A DNA stretch of 64,000 nt from Synechococcus sp. PCC 7336 (lineage in GTDB: Bacteria; Cyanobacteriota; Cyanobacteriia; Thermostichales; PCC-7336), in the NCBI RefSeq assembly GCF_000332275.1, contig NZ_CM001776.1, positions 1,721,268-1,785,267 on the forward strand, in the 5' to 3' direction. The notes under the pieces are model-generated. The model was not told the origin of the DNA and ran no database searches. It saw only the letters and a program-made list of their open reading frames with translations. This document shows, in pieces, positions 27,086-35,617 of the stretch (position 1 is its first letter; every line of letters starts with the position of its first letter). A program made the position numbers and the translations under genes.

Positions 27086-27412
27086 TTAAATCCGAATGAT
27101 TTTGCGATTGACTGCCTTGAGATAAGCGTTGCACTGCGGACAGCGGCGACCTAGCGCAGGCACCGCCAACTGATAGCCACACTTGGGGCAGCGTCCCCGC
27201 GCCACCGACCATTGCAGGAGGATGCCCAACGCTGACAGCAACACCCAGAGCGGCGGAATTGCCCACAGCCAAGCACGAGGGACTTGCGGAATTAACACCA
27301 GCCCTGCACCCACAGCGAGGGACAGAACAGACCCCCAGAGCGTACCCCCCACAATCCGCATAGCGCTGGTATACTCTTCTACTTCGGTGGGGCGATCGCT
27401 CCGATCGGGCAT
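27086..27412 (-). CDS. Two-helix membrane protein with C-terminal zinc ribbon
   Basis: 108 residues: an N-terminal soluble stretch, two hydrophobic segments (GSVLSLAVGAGLVLIP and WLWAIPPLWVLLSALGILL), then a CPKCGY...CPQC zinc-ribbon-like motif (two CxxC pairs 16 residues apart) and a basic tail. This layout is common in short uncharacterised cyanobacterial membrane proteins. It lies 55 bp downstream of glgC's stop side on the same strand, convergent with the aldo/keto reductase. Function is unknown. Confidence 0.7.
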   Translation of the reverse strand: MPDRSDRPTEVEEYTSAMRIVGGTLWGSVLSLAVGAGLVLIPQVPRAWLWAIPPLWVLLSALGILLQWSVARGRCPKCGYQLAVPALGRRCPQCNAYLKAVNRKIIRI

Positions 27413-27466
27413 GGTGGCATCGGACTGGATAAACTACTGCGAGGTGGCTTTTTGCAAGACTGATGC

Positions 27467-28759
27467 TTAGATCGACGTACCGTCTGGGATAATGGAATTT
27501 CGCACAACGCAGACAATGCCATCACGAATCCAAATGCCCTCATCTTCTCGCTGGGCCTCTTGTACGCGATCTTTATTGAGGATGCGCACGTCGCGGCCAA
27601 TGCGAGAGTTCTTGTCGATAATGGCATTGCGGATATGACAATCGGGGCCAATTCCCAAGGGGGGAAGGCCCGCGTCGCGAGCGGCTTGGCGCTCGTCGGG
27701 AGACTCGTACTCGTCCGAGCCCATCACCAAGGTATTTTCGATGACGGTATTGGTTTCCACTCGAGAGCGCACCCCCAAGATAGAACCCGATACTTGCACG
27801 CCATCCTTGACAATGCAGCCGTCGCAGACAATGGACTGGCGAATGTCTGCCCCCAGAATTTTGTTGGGGGGTAAAAAGCGCGGTCGAGTGAAGATGGGGG
27901 CGGCGGCGTCGTAGAAGCTAAAGGGCGGGCTGGGTTGCTGGGTCAGGCTGAGGTTGGCACGATAAAACGCCTCAATTGTTCCAATGTCTTCCCAGTAGCC
28001 TTTGTAGAGATAAGCCTGCACCCGAAAATCCTGCATCGCTGCAGGAATGACTTCCTTGCCAAAGTCGGTGTGCTCGGGCGATCGCTTCAGCATCTCCACC
28101 AAAGCTTCGCGCCGGAAGACATAAATGCCCATTGAGGCAATATAGGGCATTTTTGCAGCGCGCTCTGCATCTAAGCCCATTGACTGGGTATCCACCTGCA
28201 TCGACTTTAGGGCTTCGCCCTCGGGCTTCTCTTCGAAGTCAATCACGCGACCGTTACGGTCAATCTTCATCAAACCGAAGGCCGAGGCGCGGGCCTCGTC
28301 AATGGGAATGACCGATAGCGTCACATCGGCATTGGTCTTGCGGTGATGTTCGATAAATGGACGGTAGTCCATCCGATAGAGGTGATCTCCTGACAGGATC
28401 AAGTATTCAGCCGCCTTCCACGACTCCATCAACCAGAGATATTGACGTACAGCATCGGCAGTGCCTTGGAACCAGTCGGGATTCTCAGCGGTTTGCTCGG
28501 CCGCCAATACATCCACAAACCCTTCCGAAAAGGGCGAAAATCGATAGGTATTTACCAGATGTCGATTGAGGGATGCAGAATTAAATTGCGTCAGTACGTA
28601 CATTTTCTGAATTCCAGAATTGATGCAATTACTGACTGGAATATCGATGAGCCTATATTTTCCGGCCAACGGCACAGCCGGTTTGGCGCGGCGTTTGGTT
28701 AGCGGGTACAGACGCGTTCCTCTGCCCCCCCCCAGAATAATTGAGAGTACGTTTCGCAT
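27467..28759 (-). CDS. glgC: Glucose-1-phosphate adenylyltransferase
   Basis: ADP-glucose pyrophosphorylase, the committed and allosterically regulated step of glycogen synthesis. 430 residues from ATG 28759 ([21 protein letters not shown]). The frame runs 62 residues further upstream without family similarity, across a conserved-looking leader hairpin. Seen: the catalytic loop [35 protein letters not shown]-type motif (here [16 protein letters not shown]), the glucose-1-phosphate site FEEKPEG and a C-terminal left-handed beta-helix ending [19 protein letters not shown], typical of the cyanobacterial/plant enzyme. Normal length. Confidence 0.96.
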   Translation of the reverse strand: MRNVLSIILGGGRGTRLYPLTKRRAKPAVPLAGKYRLIDIPVSNCINSGIQKMYVLTQFNSASLNRHLVNTYRFSPFSEGFVDVLAAEQTAENPDWFQGTADAVRQYLWLMESWKAAEYLILSGDHLYRMDYRPFIEHHRKTNADVTLSVIPIDEARASAFGLMKIDRNGRVIDFEEKPEGEALKSMQVDTQSMGLDAERAAKMPYIASMGIYVFRREALVEMLKRSPEHTDFGKEVIPAAMQDFRVQAYLYKGYWEDIGTIEAFYRANLSLTQQPSPPFSFYDAAAPIFTRPRFLPPNKILGADIRQSIVCDGCIVKDGVQVSGSILGVRSRVETNTVIENTLVMGSDEYESPDERQAARDAGLPPLGIGPDCHIRNAIIDKNSRIGRDVRILNKDRVQEAQREDEGIWIRDGIVCVVRNSIIPDGTSI

Positions 28760-28798
28760 GATTGTGCGTCCCTCCAGCAGACTGATGCATTCGGCATG

Positions 28799-28827
28799 CG
28801 TCCCCAGCATAGACCTTACTGGGGACG
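28799..28827 (-). promoter_or_regulatory. Perfect 9-bp inverted repeat in the glgC leader
   Basis: CGTCCCCAG (28799-28807) and CTGGGGACG (28819-28827) are exact reverse complements separated by 11 bases. The repeat lies 40-68 bp upstream of the glgC ATG in the transcribed direction. It could be a protein operator or an RNA hairpin in the leader. There is no U tract after it on the glgC strand, so it is unlikely to be a simple terminator. Its function is inference. Confidence 0.5.
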
Positions 28828-29020
28828 GTTTCTGAGGTTCAAATTGCAAACTCGCGAAACTACCCGAGCGCGAGATCGCCCGCGAGGGATAGTGGTAGGT
28901 ATTTGTAGAGTATTGGAGGGCTGCAGGTCGAGAGCAGAGGTTCAATGAACCCGCTCTCCATAGCTGGTCTCCCTCGCGGCGTGGGATGCTGGTAGACGCG
29001 ATCGATGTGGGGAGAGCGCC

Positions 29021-29317
29021 ATGATTTTAGAAGTTGCAACAGTTCGAGTGCAGGCGGGCAAAGAGGCTGAGTTTGAAGCGGCGATCGCCACTGCCTATCG
29101 GCTGCTTAAAGAAACTGAGGGCTATTGCAGCCATACGCTGCGCCGCTGTTTGGAACAGAGCGATCGCTATCTCCTGACGATTGAGTGGCAGACCCTCGAA
29201 GCCCATACCGTCAATTTCCGTCAATCGGATAACTTCGTCACTTGGCGCTCCATCATTGGCCATTTTTTCGCTGCCCCACCCGAAGTGCTCCATTACGAGA
29301 TCGTCCACCAGAGCTAG
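29021..29317 (+). CDS. ABM-domain (antibiotic biosynthesis monooxygenase-like) protein
   Basis: 98 residues forming a single ferredoxin-like dimeric alpha/beta barrel domain: [78 protein letters not shown]. Members include cofactor-free monooxygenases and heme-degrading enzymes, but many are of unknown role. It is divergent from glgC with about 260 bp between, and followed by DUF3119 69 bp later. The family call is clear; activity is not predictable. Confidence 0.8.
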   Translation: MILEVATVRVQAGKEAEFEAAIATAYRLLKETEGYCSHTLRRCLEQSDRYLLTIEWQTLEAHTVNFRQSDNFVTWRSIIGHFFAAPPEVLHYEIVHQS

Positions 29318-29385
29318 ATATTGGCAGCAGCGCTAGACTGAAATCGTTCCGCCATTCCAGCAATTTTGAGTCACTTCTAACCATC

Positions 29386-29787
29386 ATGACTGCCTCTCAA
29401 CCTTCCGCGCCTACAACCGAAGCGGCGATCGCCTTGACGCCCGACTATCGCTTGCCTGCGGCGATCGCCCTCTTGGGGGCTTTGCTCTTTTTCGTCTCGA
29501 TCTGGGCGAGTGTGGCGATCGAGCTATTCGCTGTGTTTCTGAGTGTCCAAACCGCCACACTGCGGCTGGAATTTGACGCCACCACCCTCAAGGTGTATCG
29601 CAACCAAAGCCAAATTCGCGATTTTCCCTACGCCGACTGGAGCAACTGGGAGATTTTTTGGTCTCCCCTACCGATCCTGTTTTACTTCCGCGAAGTCAAC
29701 AGCATTCACTTTCTCCCCATCATCTTCAATCCCGGCGAGCTGAAACAGGCGCTCGTTCGACACGTTCCCCTCAACCGTTCAATTTGA
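29386..29787 (+). CDS. DUF3119-family membrane protein
   Basis: 133 residues from ATG 29386 (MTASQPSAP); the longer frame from 29242 overlaps the ABM gene and is rejected. A hydrophobic hairpin (LPAAIALLGALLFFVSIWASVAIELFAVFLSV) is followed by a PH-like soluble part, ATLRLEFDATTLKVYRNQSQIRDFPYADWSNWEIFWSPLPILFYFREVNSIHFLPIIF. This matches DUF3119, a protein nearly restricted to cyanobacteria and plastids, with no established function known to me. It is followed closely by a glutaredoxin-like gene and murE and may be co-transcribed with them. Confidence 0.8.
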   Translation: MTASQPSAPTTEAAIALTPDYRLPAAIALLGALLFFVSIWASVAIELFAVFLSVQTATLRLEFDATTLKVYRNQSQIRDFPYADWSNWEIFWSPLPILFYFREVNSIHFLPIIFNPGELKQALVRHVPLNRSI

Positions 29788-29806
29788 GAGCATGCATGGG
29801 AAAGCA

Positions 29807-30085
29807 ATGGTATCGGAACCGCATTTTGTCCTCTACAGCAAGCTGGGCTGCCACCTGTGCGAAGGGCTGGAAGAGAAACTCAGACAAATTCCAGCCGTGG
29901 CGGCAAGCTTGGAAATTCGCGACATCGCCAGCCGCGAGGCGTGGCTCGCTCGCTATCGCTTGGAAATCCCCGTGTTGTGCTGGGTTGAAGGCGATCGCGA
30001 AACTGAGCTGCCGAGATTTTCGCCCCGTGCTACAGTAGCCCAGATCCAAGTTCGGCTGCGTCGCTATGTCCGAGACTCTGACTGA
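29807..30085 (+). CDS. Glutaredoxin-like protein (DUF836 type)
   Basis: 92 residues from ATG 29807. A thioredoxin-fold start, FVLYSKLGCHLCEGLEEKL, carries the CxxC redox site (C-H-L-C); IPVLCWVEGDRE holds the cis-proline loop. It is a short glutaredoxin-like protein as found beside various cyanobacterial genes. Its 3' end overlaps the first 20 bases of murE in another frame, so the two are probably transcribed and translated together. Partner proteins are unknown. Confidence 0.82.
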   Translation: MVSEPHFVLYSKLGCHLCEGLEEKLRQIPAVAASLEIRDIASREAWLARYRLEIPVLCWVEGDRETELPRFSPRATVAQIQVRLRRYVRDSD

Positions 30086-31634
30086 CTTGCTGCGGGCCCT
30101 TCCCCCTGCCACGCGACAATGGGGGCCGCTCCCCGAAGCTAGGGCGATCGCGGGCTTGACCACCGATTCTCGCCAAGTGCAGCCAGGGGACATTTTTGTC
30201 GGTATGCCCGGGACTCAAACAGATGGAGGACGCTTTTGGCCCCAAGCCGCCGAACGGGGCGCGGCGATCGCCCTCGTCTCCGATACTGCTCTGGCAGACC
30301 CCTCCATCGAGCCGCCCCTGCCCCTCTGGAGTTGGCCTGCCGCACAGATGCCCGAAATCTGCGGGCGTGCGGCCACTGCCTGCTACGATTGTCCCGCCCA
30401 GCAGCTTTCGCTGGTGGGGGTGACTGGAACAAACGGCAAAACCACCGTTACCCATCTCGTCGAATTTCTGCTCAATGCCGATCGACAATCGACTGCCCTC
30501 GTCGGTACCTTGTACGAGCGCTGGCCCGGTCACAGCCGCGAAGCCGCCCACACCACCCCCTTCGCCCCCGCGCTTCAACAGAGCCTCGCCTCGGCGCTCG
30601 CCGCAGGATGCCAGCGGGCGGTGCTGGAGGTCAGCTCCCACAGTCTGGACCAACAACGGGTGTGGGGCTGTCAGTTCGACGCTGCCGTGTGGACCAACCT
30701 GACCCAGGATCATCTGGACTACCACGGCAACATGGAAGACTATTGGCGGGCTAAAGCCAAACTATTTTCGCCGCTCTATCTCAAGCCCAACAGTCGAGCC
30801 GTGCTCAATCTCGACGATCGCTGGGTACGACTGCTACTCGAACGCTGGCCGGAGGAGATCTTGCCTGCTTGGGGATTTACGCTGCAGGCGGCTGCGGCTT
30901 GGCCGTCCGATTGGCGCGATCGCCTCTTGTGGGCTAGCGACGTGGAGATGGATGCCCTACACACTCGGGCACAGTTGCACAGTCCGGCGGGCAGTATCGA
31001 GATCGAAGCCCCTCTGATGGGTCGCTTTAACTTAGCCAACTTACTGGCTGCAGTTGGGGTGGCCCTCCATTTGGGGGTCAGCTTGGCTGCGATTCAGGCC
31101 GCTTTGCCCCAGTTTGAGGGAGTTCCCGGTCGAGTGGACCCGGTGCGAGTGCCCGGTCAAGATATCGCAGTCACCATTGACTACGCCCATACCCCCGACG
31201 GGCTGCGCAACCTGTTAGAGGCCCTACGCCCCTCCGTGCGCCAGTCACTCATTTGCGTGTTTGGCTGCGGCGGCGATCGCGATCGCCGCAAGCGCCCTCT
31301 CATGGGGGAAATCGCCGCGGAACTCTCGGATGCCGTTATTGTCACTTCCGACAACCCTCGCACGGAAGATCCGCAGCAAATTCTGGCGGATATTCTGGAG
31401 GGGATCGACGGCGATCGCGCTCGATTGAGCGTGGAAGTAGACCGCAAAGCCGCAATTTTTCAGGCAATTTTGACTGCCGAACCGGGCGACACCGTAGCGA
31501 TCGCCGGCAAGGGGCACGAAACTTATCAAATTCTGGGTAACGTAAAGGTGCATTTCGACGATCGGGAAGTGGCCCGAGCCGCTTTGCAGCAACGCCTCTC
31601 CCGAATGCGACAGGACGAGGCAAGTTCTATTTAG
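30066..31634 (+). CDS. murE: UDP-MurNAc-tripeptide synthetase (meso-DAP adding)
   Basis: Mur ligase of 522 residues that adds meso-diaminopimelate to UDP-MurNAc-L-Ala-D-Glu in peptidoglycan synthesis. Seen: the N-terminal UDP-binding domain (LTTDSRQVQPGDIFVGMPG), ATP-binding VGVTGTNGKTTVTHLVE, the carbamylated-lysine region YWRAKAKLF, TIDYAHTPDGLRNLLE, FGCGGDRDRRKRPLMGEIA, and the meso-DAP-specific motif DNPR in TSDNPRTEDP. Start ATG 30066 lies inside the preceding glutaredoxin-like gene. The DNPR motif directly supports a DAP-type cell wall. Confidence 0.96.
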   Translation: MSETLTDLLRALPPATRQWGPLPEARAIAGLTTDSRQVQPGDIFVGMPGTQTDGGRFWPQAAERGAAIALVSDTALADPSIEPPLPLWSWPAAQMPEICGRAATACYDCPAQQLSLVGVTGTNGKTTVTHLVEFLLNADRQSTALVGTLYERWPGHSREAAHTTPFAPALQQSLASALAAGCQRAVLEVSSHSLDQQRVWGCQFDAAVWTNLTQDHLDYHGNMEDYWRAKAKLFSPLYLKPNSRAVLNLDDRWVRLLLERWPEEILPAWGFTLQAAAAWPSDWRDRLLWASDVEMDALHTRAQLHSPAGSIEIEAPLMGRFNLANLLAAVGVALHLGVSLAAIQAALPQFEGVPGRVDPVRVPGQDIAVTIDYAHTPDGLRNLLEALRPSVRQSLICVFGCGGDRDRRKRPLMGEIAAELSDAVIVTSDNPRTEDPQQILADILEGIDGDRARLSVEVDRKAAIFQAILTAEPGDTVAIAGKGHETYQILGNVKVHFDDREVARAALQQRLSRMRQDEASSI

Positions 31635-31677
31635 TGCCGAGTTCGCTGTACTTTTCCCCGCTGAGAGGGATTTGCCG

Positions 31678-33054
31678 GTGGTGGTTTCACTTCATAACTT
31701 ATCTATTTTTGAAGCGATTCAAACCCAATTGGGCGATCGATTCAAACCTTTTTTAGCCAGTCCGGCCACATTAGCGAGTGTCAGCCGCACACTCACCGAT
31801 TGGGTCAGCCAAAACCCATCCTCCGCCACCCTTTTTATCAGTGTTCCCAACGCCCACAGTTGGTCGGAGGTTGCCCCTTACTACGAAGCCCTCGCCCGCA
31901 GCGTCCGTTCGGTCTACATCCTCTCGAAAGACAGCTTATACACATCGGTCGGCAATCTCTATTGCTGTCGTCTCGCCCTCGATAGCAAGCTGCAGCAGGA
32001 GTATGTTTTGGGGATCTTAGCTCCCGAGCTGTCTTGCATTTTGGTGGGGCAGCAGTTGAGTCATACCTCCGGTAGCGATGCTTTCTCCCACTGTGTCACT
32101 TACTATTCCTATGCACCGGAATCGATTGCCCCAGCCTTAGAGGTGCTCCAACAGGCGATCGGCCAATCGAAGCCCGCGCTCAAACCGCAGTTGCAAGCCT
32201 GCTGCCAAGAGACCGTTCCCTGTCCCCCCTCGCCTGCTGCCGCGAGTGCCATCATCCCTCCCCTGCTGCAGTTGCTGGATACAGCCATTCAGCAGAAAAG
32301 CCAGTTGCAGAGGCAATCTCAGCATCTCGAAAATCTCCAACAGGTCAATGACGAATTGCAGAAATCTCTGCAATTCAAAGACGAGTTCATGGCTCTGGTG
32401 AGCCAGCAGTTGTGCAATCCTCTCACCAATATCAAAACGGCTATCCAGCTTTTGCGATCCCCCCGCATCAAAGATGCTCAAAAAGACAAGTACTGGGATG
32501 TTTTGCAGACGGAATGCAACCAACAAGTCAATTTGATCAATAGCTTAGTCGAACTCACTTCCCTCGATGACCCCACCCCGACCGATCGCGATTGCAGCAC
32601 CGTTTTGTTCGACCTCGTCCCCGGCATTGTCAGCACCTATCAAGCGGTGGCCCGAGAAAAAGGTGTCATGCTAGCTTACACCGTGCCTTCCGCCCTCCCT
32701 AAAGTCAATTTCCCAGCTGCAGCCCTCAAGCAGATCTTGGTCAAACTGATTGAGAACGGTCTGGAATGTACCTTGGAAGGGGGCAAAATTTGGGTCACAG
32801 CCACCGCGAACGGCAATTATGTCCAGCTCGAAATTCGCGATACAGGCATTGGCATTCCCTCCGAAGCACTCCCCAAGCTCTTCGATCGTTTCTACCGCAT
32901 CCCTCGCAGCCATTTCGCCGCAAGAGGCGTTGGCCTCGGGTTAACGATTGCTCAAAAACTAGTGCTTCAGTATGGGGGCAGCATTTCTGTGCGCAGCCAG
33001 CTCGACCGAGGCTCTACCTTCACGGTCTTGCTACCTCAGGTCGATCGCTCCTGA
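31678..33054 (+). CDS. DICT-domain histidine-kinase-like protein lacking the H-box histidine
   Basis: About 458 residues (GTG 31678, with gagaggga upstream; TTG 31672 is possible). Residues 1-175 form a DICT sensory domain, found in cyanobacteria with light-related and two-component proteins. A coiled linker (205-235) leads to a HisKA dimerisation helix and an intact-looking HATPase domain: N-box LIENGLECT, DTGIGIP, GVGLGLTIAQKL, GSTFTVLLP. The phospho-acceptor position of the H-box (normally S-H-E-L-R) reads V-S-Q-Q-L: glutamine codon CAG at 32404-32406. The protein may bind ATP but cannot autophosphorylate at the usual site. No receiver gene is adjacent; murE lies 37 bp upstream. Confidence 0.85.
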   Translation: MVVSLHNLSIFEAIQTQLGDRFKPFLASPATLASVSRTLTDWVSQNPSSATLFISVPNAHSWSEVAPYYEALARSVRSVYILSKDSLYTSVGNLYCCRLALDSKLQQEYVLGILAPELSCILVGQQLSHTSGSDAFSHCVTYYSYAPESIAPALEVLQQAIGQSKPALKPQLQACCQETVPCPPSPAAASAIIPPLLQLLDTAIQQKSQLQRQSQHLENLQQVNDELQKSLQFKDEFMALVSQQLCNPLTNIKTAIQLLRSPRIKDAQKDKYWDVLQTECNQQVNLINSLVELTSLDDPTPTDRDCSTVLFDLVPGIVSTYQAVAREKGVMLAYTVPSALPKVNFPAAALKQILVKLIENGLECTLEGGKIWVTATANGNYVQLEIRDTGIGIPSEALPKLFDRFYRIPRSHFAARGVGLGLTIAQKLVLQYGGSISVRSQLDRGSTFTVLLPQVDRS

Positions 33055-33540
33055 TCGTGCCAGCAAACTACCCCGCTGCTGAGAACTCACCTCCGACGTG
33101 GGAGAGCGGGGCGCGATTTTCAGCGCGCTGGATTATCTCTGAATCGAGGTTTCATAAGGGGTAAATATACGGACATATCAGAGATCTGCCGAACTCATTC
33201 ATGTAGAATTTAACTAAAATTTCGCTTGTAAGCCCTGAAATAGTCTGAGTAAAGTTTCTGAAGAACATTTAGAGATTAATTTTAGTCCTAACAAGTGCCA
33301 AGTCAGATAACGAAATCGCCTTTTTGGGTAATATCTTTCTGGGATTCTTGGGTCTGTTTGAGGATGACTGACAACTCCCATCCAATGCAGCCGTCGAGCC
33401 TCGCTTGTTCGCCGGCTGCTGTAACGGTAAACGCGACTTTAACGGTAAACGCGACTTTAACGGTAAACGCGACTTTGCCAGCGACGCGCCATGTTGCTCG
33501 CTAGCCATCTCCAAAACGAGCCAACCCGAGCAATAGAACA
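33055..33540. other. Intergenic stretch upstream of the wecG-like gene
   Basis: 486 bp with no supported gene. Open frames here are explained by the triplicated 18-mer (33423-33476). A weak GCGCG/CGCGC stem lies around 33112-33127, just after the kinase-like gene, and may contribute to termination. The middle (33140-33300) is AT-rich and is the likely promoter area for the polysaccharide genes that follow, though I cannot identify a convincing -35/-10 pair. Confidence 0.5.
33423..33476 (+). repeat. Three perfect tandem copies of an 18-mer
   Basis: AACGGTAAACGCGACTTT occurs at 33423-33440, 33441-33458 and 33459-33476 without a mismatch. The array ends 64 bp before the GTG start of the wecG-like gene. 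Perfect identity implies recent slippage or selection. It could be a set of protein-binding iterons for the downstream promoter, or neutral expansion. Confidence 0.95.
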
Positions 33541-34866
33541 GTGGAACAATTTCAGTTTCTCAATGCGTCACTAGATAACATCACTCGAGCACAGTTGCTA
33601 GAGCGACTGCGTTGGGGTGGCACGGTTTTCACCCTGAATGTCGATCATTTGAAGAAATTACAGCAAGATGCAGAGTTCTATCGAGCCTATACCTCAGCCA
33701 CTTACCGAGTCTGCGATAGTCAGGTTCTGACAAATTTATCCAGGCTGAGCAAACGCCCCCTGAAGGAGAAAATTGCGGGCTCCGATCTGCTCCCTGCTTA
33801 CTGCAGGTATTACCGAGACAAGTCTGAGGTGACGATGTTTCTGCTGGGGGCTGCCCCCGGAGTTGCCCAGCAGGCGCAGCAGGTCATCAATGCCAGCGCC
33901 GGACGCCAGTTGGTGGTAGACACCTATTCCCCTGACTGCGGCTTCGAGCGCGATCGCGATGAATGTCAGCGGATTGTCGATCGTATTAACGCCTCTGGGG
34001 CCACAACATTGGTGGTGGGGTTGGGAGCTCCCAAGCAAGAAATTTGGATTTATCGCCATCGCCACCAACTGGAGCGCGTAAAAGTTTTTCTAGCGCTTGG
34101 TGCTGCCATTGACTTTATCGCGGGTCAGCGAGAGCGATCGCCCCGCTGGATGAGCGACCTGGGCCTGGAATGGCTGCACCGACTGCTGCAAGAACCCAAA
34201 CGATTGTGGCGGCGCTACTTAGTGGACGGCCCGCCTATTTTCTGGATGTTTCTGCTCGATGTCTGCCATTGCTACCGTTTCCCCGTCGAGCAACGGCAAC
34301 CCCTGCAACAGTTGCTCGATGCTCAACCCATTGGTCGAGTCCTTCAGCGGGCGGGTCTACTCACAGCCGAGCGGGTCGATCGCGCCCTCACAATTCAAGC
34401 TCAGCAGCAGCCCCGCCAAAGTTTTGGCGAGATTGTGGCAGAACGGGGATGGCTCGATCGGGCGACGGTTGACTTTTTTGTGGAGCAGTTGCCAACACTC
34501 GCTCAAACTATGCGCCAGAGACCCTTGGGCCAGTATCTCAAAGCAGCGGGGTTGCTCGACGACAGCCAAATCGAGTCTATTTTGCAAGAGCAGGCGCACA
34601 CTGGGGAGCTGTTCGGACAAATTGCGGTGAAGCGGGGTTGGGTTTTCGATCGCACTGTCGAGTTCTTTTTGAACTACGTCGCTCCTGACTGCGAAACCTT
34701 GCCCTACAGCATCTTTACCTCTGCTGCAGTCGCCGAAAAACGAGTCGATTGGAGCCAAAGAGACCGAGGGAAACTGCCAACAGCAGTATCTGCCCTATCT
34801 GAAATATCTGGGATATCTGCTGTGAAGCAAGCAGGGGATTTTGAATGCTCGGGAGAGCGCGCATGA
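33541..34866 (+). CDS. WecG/TagA/CpsF glycosyltransferase fused to two MshEN-like repeats
   Basis: 441 residues, GTG start. Residues 1-245 are a GT26 transferase: TLNVDHLKKLQQD, RVCDSQVLTNLSRL, IAGSDLLPAYCRYY, TMFLLGAAPGVA, the conserved LVVGLGAPKQEIWI, and ALGAAIDFIAGQRERSPRWM. It adds a sugar to an undecaprenyl-linked intermediate of surface polysaccharide. Two about 54-residue repeats follow (263-316 and 328-380), each starting P-[IL]-G-x-x-L-x-x-A-G-L-L and containing FG-[EQ]-I-[VA]-x-x-R-GW. They resemble the MshEN/type II secretion ATPase N-domain, some of which bind c-di-GMP. The next gene overlaps by 4 bp. The fusion and possible ligand control are inference. Confidence 0.85.
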   Translation: MEQFQFLNASLDNITRAQLLERLRWGGTVFTLNVDHLKKLQQDAEFYRAYTSATYRVCDSQVLTNLSRLSKRPLKEKIAGSDLLPAYCRYYRDKSEVTMFLLGAAPGVAQQAQQVINASAGRQLVVDTYSPDCGFERDRDECQRIVDRINASGATTLVVGLGAPKQEIWIYRHRHQLERVKVFLALGAAIDFIAGQRERSPRWMSDLGLEWLHRLLQEPKRLWRRYLVDGPPIFWMFLLDVCHCYRFPVEQRQPLQQLLDAQPIGRVLQRAGLLTAERVDRALTIQAQQQPRQSFGEIVAERGWLDRATVDFFVEQLPTLAQTMRQRPLGQYLKAAGLLDDSQIESILQEQAHTGELFGQIAVKRGWVFDRTVEFFLNYVAPDCETLPYSIFTSAAVAEKRVDWSQRDRGKLPTAVSALSEISGISAVKQAGDFECSGERA

Positions 34867-35576
34867 AGGGGGGTCCGTTGAAACCATTCAAGTCTGTCGC
34901 AACCACTGCTGCTGTCAAGCAGCCGGTCGCTCCACATCTATCGCCCAAGAGGGTCGGCTCGTCAGGTCCCCATCGGTCTGCGACCAATCGCACCAAGCGG
35001 GCCATCGATATTTTGGGCGCGGCAGTGGGGTTGGTCTTGCTCGCGGCGGTCTTTGTGCCGATCGCGATCGCCATCAAGCTCAATAGTTCTGGCCCGATTT
35101 TCTTTACGCAAACCCGCTGCGGCTTGAGGGGCAGACCCTTTCAATTGTGGAAATTTCGCTCGATGGTAGTGGATGCAGATCGATTGAAACACACTGTGGC
35201 CAACCAAGCTCGCGGGCACATGTTTAAAAACGACCGCGATCCTCGGGTGACGGCTGTCGGTCGGTGGTTGCGCTGCACCAGTTTGGACGAATTGCCACAG
35301 TTTTGGAATATCCTCAGGGGCGATATGAGCTTGGTAGGAACTCGTCCCCCGACCTTAGACGAGGTTCATCAGTACAAGCTCCACCATTTCCAGCGTCTCA
35401 ATGTCAAACCTGGCTTAACGGGAGAGTGGCAGGTGCGGGGTCGGTCTAAGGTGGACAATTTTGAAGAGGTGGTTCGTCTCGACTTGGAATATCAGCAACA
35501 ATGGTCGAATCTCCGCGACCTAGCCTTAATTCTCCAAACCGTACGGGTAGTGTTGAGGCGGGATGGGGCCTACTAG
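34863..35576 (+). CDS. Sugar transferase initiating polysaccharide synthesis
   Basis: About 237 residues. ATG 34863 overlaps the previous stop (ATGA), which decides the start. Bacterial sugar transferase (PF02397-type phosphoglycosyl transferase): RAIDILGAAVGLVLLAAVFVPIAIAIKL membrane re-entrant helix, GPIFFTQTRCGLRGRPFQLWKFRSMVVDAD, RWLRCTSLDELPQFWNILRGDMSLVGTRPP (catalytic DE pair and substrate site), VKPGLTGEWQVRGRS. It transfers a sugar phosphate to undecaprenyl phosphate. With the GT26 enzyme just upstream it makes the first steps of one polysaccharide repeat. Confidence 0.92.
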   Translation: MKGGPLKPFKSVATTAAVKQPVAPHLSPKRVGSSGPHRSATNRTKRAIDILGAAVGLVLLAAVFVPIAIAIKLNSSGPIFFTQTRCGLRGRPFQLWKFRSMVVDADRLKHTVANQARGHMFKNDRDPRVTAVGRWLRCTSLDELPQFWNILRGDMSLVGTRPPTLDEVHQYKLHHFQRLNVKPGLTGEWQVRGRSKVDNFEEVVRLDLEYQQQWSNLRDLALILQTVRVVLRRDGAY

Positions 35577-35617
35577 ATCGATCTTCAAGCTCGGCGATCG
35601 ATCTCAGTACTAGGCAT

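Noticed and set aside
33269-33514. Minus-strand frame with KSRLPL repeated three times
   Set aside because: The protein repeat is only the translation of the 18-bp DNA repeat; the frame has no other content and the plus strand gives an equally repetitive frame.
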